The translations under genes and the position numbers were made by a program. Shown piece by piece: positions 58,769-64,000 of a stretch of 64,000 nucleotides of DNA. Location of the stretch: assembly GCA_019916065.1 (NCBI GenBank), contig CM034239.1, forward strand, positions 46,389,812-46,453,811, read 5' to 3'. The stretch comes from Vitellaria paradoxa. Lineage: Eukaryota > Streptophyta > Magnoliopsida > Ericales > Sapotaceae. How positions within the stretch are numbered: position 1 is the stretch's first letter; each line of letters begins with the position of its first letter. Below the pieces are notes generated by a model. The model was not told the origin of the DNA. It did not search any database and saw only the letters and a program-made list of their open reading frames with translations.

Positions 58769-59340
58769 GGTCCCGTTTGATAACTTTTTGTTTTTTTATT
58801 TTTCTATATATATTTTTAAAATTTTGTAAACTCACAACAGAAATATGTTTGTTAAATTTGTTTATATTTTTTTGTTTCGAAAAAAAATAAAAAGAAAACT
58901 TAAATAGAAAAACGTAAACAAAAAAAAGTACTTTCACTTTAATTTTTTCTATTGCAAACATTTTGTCAACTTTAAATCTTTGTCCATTTTTGTTATATTA
59001 TATTAAAATAAATTATTTTAATAAATAAAATAATTAAACTTAATTAATTAAATTAATTATATAAATTAATATGCAATATATATTATTAAATAATTTCTAA
59101 TAAATAATAAAACTAAATTAATTAATTAATTTTAATTTAAATCATTAATTCATTATTATTAAATTATTTGAAACAAATATCATAATTAATTTAATTTAAT
59201 TTATATAAAATAATTAATTATTAATAAATAAAATAAAATTAGATTAATTATCAAATAATAATTAAATATACATTATTAGATTATTTTTAATAAATTATAA
59301 AACTAAATTAATTTATTTAAATTAATGTTTATAGGTTTTT
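58769..59340 (+). repeat. partial copy of the ~980-bp AT-rich element
   Basis: It starts GGTCCCGTTTGATAAC. It shares TCTATTGCAAACATTTTGTC and the following TATTATATTAAAATAAATTA with 52836-53816, then fades in AATTAATTT-type sequence with no matching right end. Confidence 0.6.
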
Positions 59341-59504
59341 ACTAAATACCTAACTTTTTTCAAAAGTAATACATGGAAATACCATAACAAAAGTTACAAA
59401 AAGTTAAGAGTTTTAGTAAACAGAGTCTTAAGAACCCATTTGGCAATCATTTTACTTTCATTTTTCTATTTTTGTTTTTATTTTTTTGAAAATTGGGGTT
59501 TTAT

Positions 59505-59633
59505 TGGTTTACTGTAAACTTTTAAAAATCTGTAAAAACCTTCAAAAATTATTTATTTTTTATCTCACTGCACGAATTACGAACAAACAACATATTTCAC
59601 TTTATCTCACTTTTTATTACTCCAAACATACCC
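59505..59633 (+). repeat. dispersed ~130-bp MITE-like repeat (family A)
   Basis: Core ATCTCACTGCACGAATTACG; ends TTACTCCAAACATACCC. Confidence 0.5.
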
Positions 59634-61970
59634 TGAATATAAAAACTCGTTTAACTTTTTAACTGGGGGAAGACTTTGTATATATTTATACCAGTAGTGT
59701 AGATATACAATATGTGTAATTTTTATTAAATTTTATATTTTAAATAAAATAAAGTTATAAATAAAAATTCATTTTGTGTAATTTAATTAGGCGCATAAAA
59801 ATAAAATAATTTAGAAGTTAAGAGTTTAAAATTTGAAAAATGACTTAAATTAGAGATAGTATTTAGAAATTATATTAATAGAAAAAATTATAAAATAAAG
59901 AGTTATTTACGAAAAACTTTAAATACTACCAAACTCAATTCTTACTCTGAATTTGGTTTAATTTCGTTCATTTTTTTTTACGAACAAACTGAATATGTAC
60001 TAATATAAAAAGAAAATTAATTTTGGTGCCACTAGGAATAAACAAAAATTAAAAAAAATTGAGAAGAGAAAGAATAAAATTTAAGAAAAAAATTATTATC
60101 ACACACTATAAATTAAATATAAAAAGATCGAAGTTTGAAAAGAGTTTCGCCTGACTATTGGTTAAGTTTGGGAAGTAAAAAAAAATTTAATTTTTTTAAC
60201 TAACTACAATTAATTACTAAAAAGTTAGTTTTTTTTTTTGAGAAGAAAAAAATTAATTTTTTAAAAATTAGTTTTTTTAATGTTTTGGTTAATTTAATAA
60301 TTTTGCCCTTTATAATTAAAATCAAATCCCAATATGCTCAAAAAATTATCTAAATTTCAATGGTCAATGAGATGTAGGAGCTAGAGATGCTGGAGCTCTA
60401 CACAAGGAGATGCATCATGGCATTTTTGTCATTTTAAAATAGAAGTCTAACCAGCTAACGGAGTAAAATAATAGATAGGGTTTAAGTGTTACAAACAGTT
60501 GTGAAGTCTAAGATTGAAATAGTTGAAGTAAGTCCTTATAATTAGTCTAATGTTTATGGAGTCTAAATGTAATTTACCATTCAATTTTTGTGTAAATCTT
60601 TTATTTCTATATTGCTCGATATAAATCTATTATCTTTATTTATGTTCTTTTGTGTATATCTATTATTTCAGATAAAATCTTCTTATATTCTTAAGAATAT
60701 CAATTATTCGATTTTTAGAATATATTTCTTCAATTTTCATTTATATTAGAAATTAAAGCGGTTGTTCAAAATTTTACAATAATATATATAATAAAGATTT
60801 TAAGGTAATTTAAGAGAAGATTAATACGTAGACGAAAAGATGATAAGAAAGAAAAAACAAAAAACAAATAAAAAAGAGGACAAGAAGCAAATAAGAAATC
60901 AGAAGAATAATGAATAATATATATAAATTTTATTACACGAAGGTAAGAATGAAAGAAGAAGAGGATAAAAATAAAACAAGATCAAACTAAAAATAATGAA
61001 TAGAAAATATTTACATAATTTTATTACATGTAATATAAAAATACTTTTTAAAATAAGTATAAAATATAATATGAAAATGGCGAGATTTAAAATATAAAAA
61101 GAAGCAAACGCACTTTGATAAAGTGTGTTTTTGTTAATAGTATTTTGGCAAATGTTCTTATTTAAACAATATTTTTTATATTTTTTTATTAAAATAACAG
61201 TAGAATAAAATGTTGTGTGAGTCCCGTAACTTGCAATCAAAATTGTTGGATTAGTTCAAACACATTCATTTTTTTTTTAAATTAAAATAGTATAAATGAA
61301 TCTAAACTGTTAAATTTTAATCTTACAGTTCCTGCATCAACGTCATAAGACTTACATAACAAATCATGTCACCTTATTGACATTAAACGCATCAATGTAA
61401 TAGGACTAACGTAACAAATCATGTCATCTTGTTGACATTAAGCTTGAGAATTATTATATTAAAATTCAATGTATTTATACTTTTTTAATTAAAGTGCATG
61501 CTCATCTATATCACTAGATTTTAATTCAACAATAGTTTAGCCACATGAGTTGCTACATTAACCCCAAATTCATGAGTTGCAATATTAGCCCCCAGTACCA
61601 TCCCGGAAACCTAGAGTTGTAGATTTTTTTTTTTTTTTTTCAAACTTCTCTCTTTTTGTGATGAAACAGCGGCATTTGGTAGTGTCTAAAATTTAATTAA
61701 ATTTTAGATTTAGTGAAAATTTTTATTTTTGTTAATATTTTTTAATTTCCTACAATGATTGATATTTTTATGAAAATAATTTTTTAATAACAATCAATTA
61801 ATTAAATAAATTTAATTTTACATATTTTAATATTTTTTGAATACCCTTTTTAACTACGTACTACTTTTATAATATACTTGGCATATAAAAATGGAATGAA
61901 ATCTATTCTCGCTTTAATCTCAAGATATGTTTAGTGTATTGGAATGAAATTCATTCCTAGCTTAACTTAG

Positions 61971-62350
61971 GGCCCGTTTAGAGGCTCAAAAACTAATAAA
62001 AAGTACCAAAAGTATACTTTTTGTAACTTTTGGTGCGTTTGGTAAAATCACAATTTTTCTCACTTTTTTGCTTCGTTACAGTAAAAAATAAAACCAAAAG
62101 TTTTATCAAACACACAAAAATTACTACTTTTTTGCTCTGCTACAGTAAAAAACTTACCAAACATATAAAAAATTATCACTTTTTTTGCTTTGCTACAATA
62201 AAAAATTTACCAAACACCTAAAAGTTGTAAAAAAATGCTAAAAATTATACTTTGTTCCACCAAAGACACAAAAAATGTAACTAAAAAACACACAAAAAAA
62301 TTACCAAAGGTTGAGATTTTTTCCTTTTTTTGAACATCCAAACGGCCTCC
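61971..62350. mobile_element. ~380-bp MITE-like TIR element
   Basis: The left end is GGCCCGTTTAGAGGCTCAAA. The right end reads in reverse as GGAGGCCGTTTGGATGTTCA, an imperfect inverted pair of about 20 bp. The inside holds three copies of a ~53-bp unit (62050-62215) with TTGCTYYGYTACAGTAAAAA. No certain target duplication was found. Confidence 0.6.
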
Positions 62351-63006
62351 TATTCTCATTTTGGTGTCAAAAAATCAAGTTAGAATATTATTTTGTAAGA
62401 ATAGTTATTCTCAAATTAAGTGGGAAAAATCATTCCACAATTTAAATGATTGAATAATCGTTCCATTCAATCGAAAAAATAAAAAAAATATATATAAATA
62501 AATAAGGTGAGTTTATTTACAATCCATAAATAGATTCTTGTACTCAACTTTATTTTTTCATTAAACAAAATTCAAAACTATCTTCAATTTTCTAATAAGA
62601 TATGATATATAATTTTAATGTTATAAATATCCTTTTACAGGAATGAGTGTAATTGTATAATTTTATTTGATAAAAAAATAAAATAAAGTGTAAGAATCTA
62701 TTTGTAGAGTGTAAATAGTCGTATTTAATTAAAAAAATAAATTATTTTGTGATCACAAAATTTTCTTAATCACTATTTTAGACTGCAAAATAATAATTCT
62801 ACTTCTAAATTTTACTTTCGACCTAGATTTAAATTTGTGGTGTAAAATAATTATTTTAATCACTAGTTTATTTTTTTACTTAAATTTGTGATTCTGGCTT
62901 GCTAAAAATTTAATAAAAATTGATGGGCATATTTCTTTAACAATTGAGTTTCTCGTCGGATCGTCACCCGCCATCACCTCCCGCCATCATGCGGTGATTG
63001 GTAGAA
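62351..63006. other. AT-rich intergenic DNA
   Basis: No gene is seen. The last 65 bases (62942-63006) are GC-rich (GATCGTCACCCGCCATCACC). They may belong to the palindromic element or to a gene beyond the window. Confidence 0.4.
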
Positions 63007-63979
63007 CGAATTTTGGGGACGCGGGGGGCAGCAGTAGCCATTTTACTGCTGCCGCAGCAGTTGTCCAAAACGCGGGCGTTTCACCAAAACGGCAGCGTTT
63101 GACAAATCTGAAAAAATAAAAAAAAAAAACCAGCGAAACGTTAAAAAAAAAAAAAAAAAAAATTCTAACCTGAAAAACAAGTTAATTTTTTATTTTGTGT
63201 TTTATGTTTTAAAAATCTCCAAACATGTAAAATAAAAAATACATTTAGTTTAATATTTTCTACTTTTCATATTTTGAGATTTTTCTTATTTTATGTCAAA
63301 AATGCTCAAAATGACTCTTTGTCATTTTTAATTTTATGTGTAAATTTATTTTCTATTTTCTAAAATAGATTTTGAAAATACAAATAACCAAACAGAAAGT
63401 GTGTAAAGCGCAAAAAAAAAAAAAAAATCTAGGACGGTAGAGTACAAAAAAAAAAAGAAAAAGAAAACAGCTTAAAACACATTTTGTATTTTTTTTAAAT
63501 AAGAAAAATAATTCATTTTGTATTTCTTTAAAATAAGGAAAACAGTTCAAAACGCATTTGGTTACTTGTGTTGTCAAAATTTGTTTTAAAAAATAAAAAA
63601 TGAATTTACACATAAAATGAAAAAAGATAAAAAGTCATTTTGAACGTTTTTAATGTAAAATAAAAAAAATCTCAAAATATGAAAAATAAAAAATATTAAA
63701 CTAAATTTATTTTCAATTTTTTTATATTATGAGATTTTCAAAACATAAAGCACAAAAATAAAATTATATTTTTAATTACCGAACACACTCTCTATTTTTT
63801 TTTTTTTGCCCTCTATGGTCTTTGAATTTTTTTTTTTTTTTTTACGTTTCGCTGGTTTTTTTTTGTTTTTTCAGATTTGTCAAAACGCTGCCGTTTTTGG
63901 TGAAACGCCCGCGTTTTGGGCAACCCCTGCGGCAGCAGTAAAATGGCTACTGCTGCCCCCCCGCGTCCGAATTTTGCGC
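63007..63979. mobile_element. foldback element, near-complete palindrome (~970 bp)
   Basis: The outer ~130 bp of each side are GC-rich and match as reverse complements: GGACGCGGGGGGCAGCAGTA and AACGCGGGCGTTTCACCAAA from 63017 rightwards, and the same read in reverse from 63968 leftwards. The match continues into the AT-rich inner arms (TGTGTTTTATGTTTTAAAAA on the left, TGTGCTTTATGTTTTGAAAA read in reverse on the right). The symmetry point is near 63492. There is no coding capacity. Target duplications cannot be assigned because the right flank ends at 64000. Confidence 0.85.
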
Positions 63980-64000
63980 CTTCCAGGGAAGAGCCAAACT

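Larger units (their letters stand above)
58241..61970. other. AT-rich intergenic DNA
   Basis: No gene is seen. It contains the partial copy of the 52836-53816 element at 58769-59340 and a family A repeat at 59505-59633. There are only short A/T-biased frames. Around 61330-61440 the phrase CATCAATGTAATAGGACTAA and relatives occur twice (~60 bp apart), a small local duplication. Confidence 0.5.

Overview
The window looks like nuclear DNA of an angiosperm. It is strongly AT-rich between genes. The genes carry plant-type GT-AG introns, some over 2 kb, and the proteins read as land-plant orthologues. LTR retrotransposons, MITE-like elements and microsatellites fill the rest. I cannot name the species from sequence alone.

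Six host genes can be read exon by exon. (1) The 5' end of eIF2D/ligatin, minus strand, 9-974, runs off the left edge. (2) A plant mid-SUN (SUN3/SUN4-type) nuclear-envelope/ER protein, minus, 7921-13520, 4 exons, 613 aa. (3) eIF3 subunit i, a WD40 protein, minus, 18716-25106, 8 exons, 326 aa. (4) A secreted GH9 endo-1,4-beta-glucanase, minus, 32952-38879, 6 exons, 497 aa. (5) CNX7, the small subunit of molybdopterin synthase, plus, coding exon 46180-46482 behind a 3.2 kb 5'-UTR intron. (6) A DUF6821-like acidic single-pass membrane protein, minus, 48716-51975, 2 exons, 319 aa. Every exon junction was checked for reading phase. These are unrelated single-copy housekeeping or cell-wall genes, not an operon or cluster. 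The two translation-initiation genes (eIF2D, eIF3i) are close together, with no evidence that this matters.

Mobile DNA dominates the remainder. A complete but defective Ty1/copia element lies at 27191-32036, with 184-bp LTRs and target duplication GTTTA. Two solo LTRs have exact 5-bp target duplications: 2413-4322 (TATAA) and 53829-58235 (CTATC). The second is 4.4 kb long and holds three different internal tandem arrays. There are two inverted copies of a ~490-bp element (15256-15747 and 40873-41358), a tandem pair of ~357-bp elements (5694-6549), a TIR element with a perfect 19-bp hairpin (41722-42403), several ~130-180-bp dispersed repeats, and a near-complete ~950-bp palindrome at the right edge (63007-63979).

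The points most worth a second look are: three apparent GC-AG introns among 18 readable introns; a telomere-like G-tract array in the 5' leader of the DUF6821 gene; a 58-aa upstream ORF overlapping the CNX7 start codon; the large foldback element; and the satellite-bearing 4.4-kb solo LTR. I found no new defence, biosynthetic or regulatory gene system.
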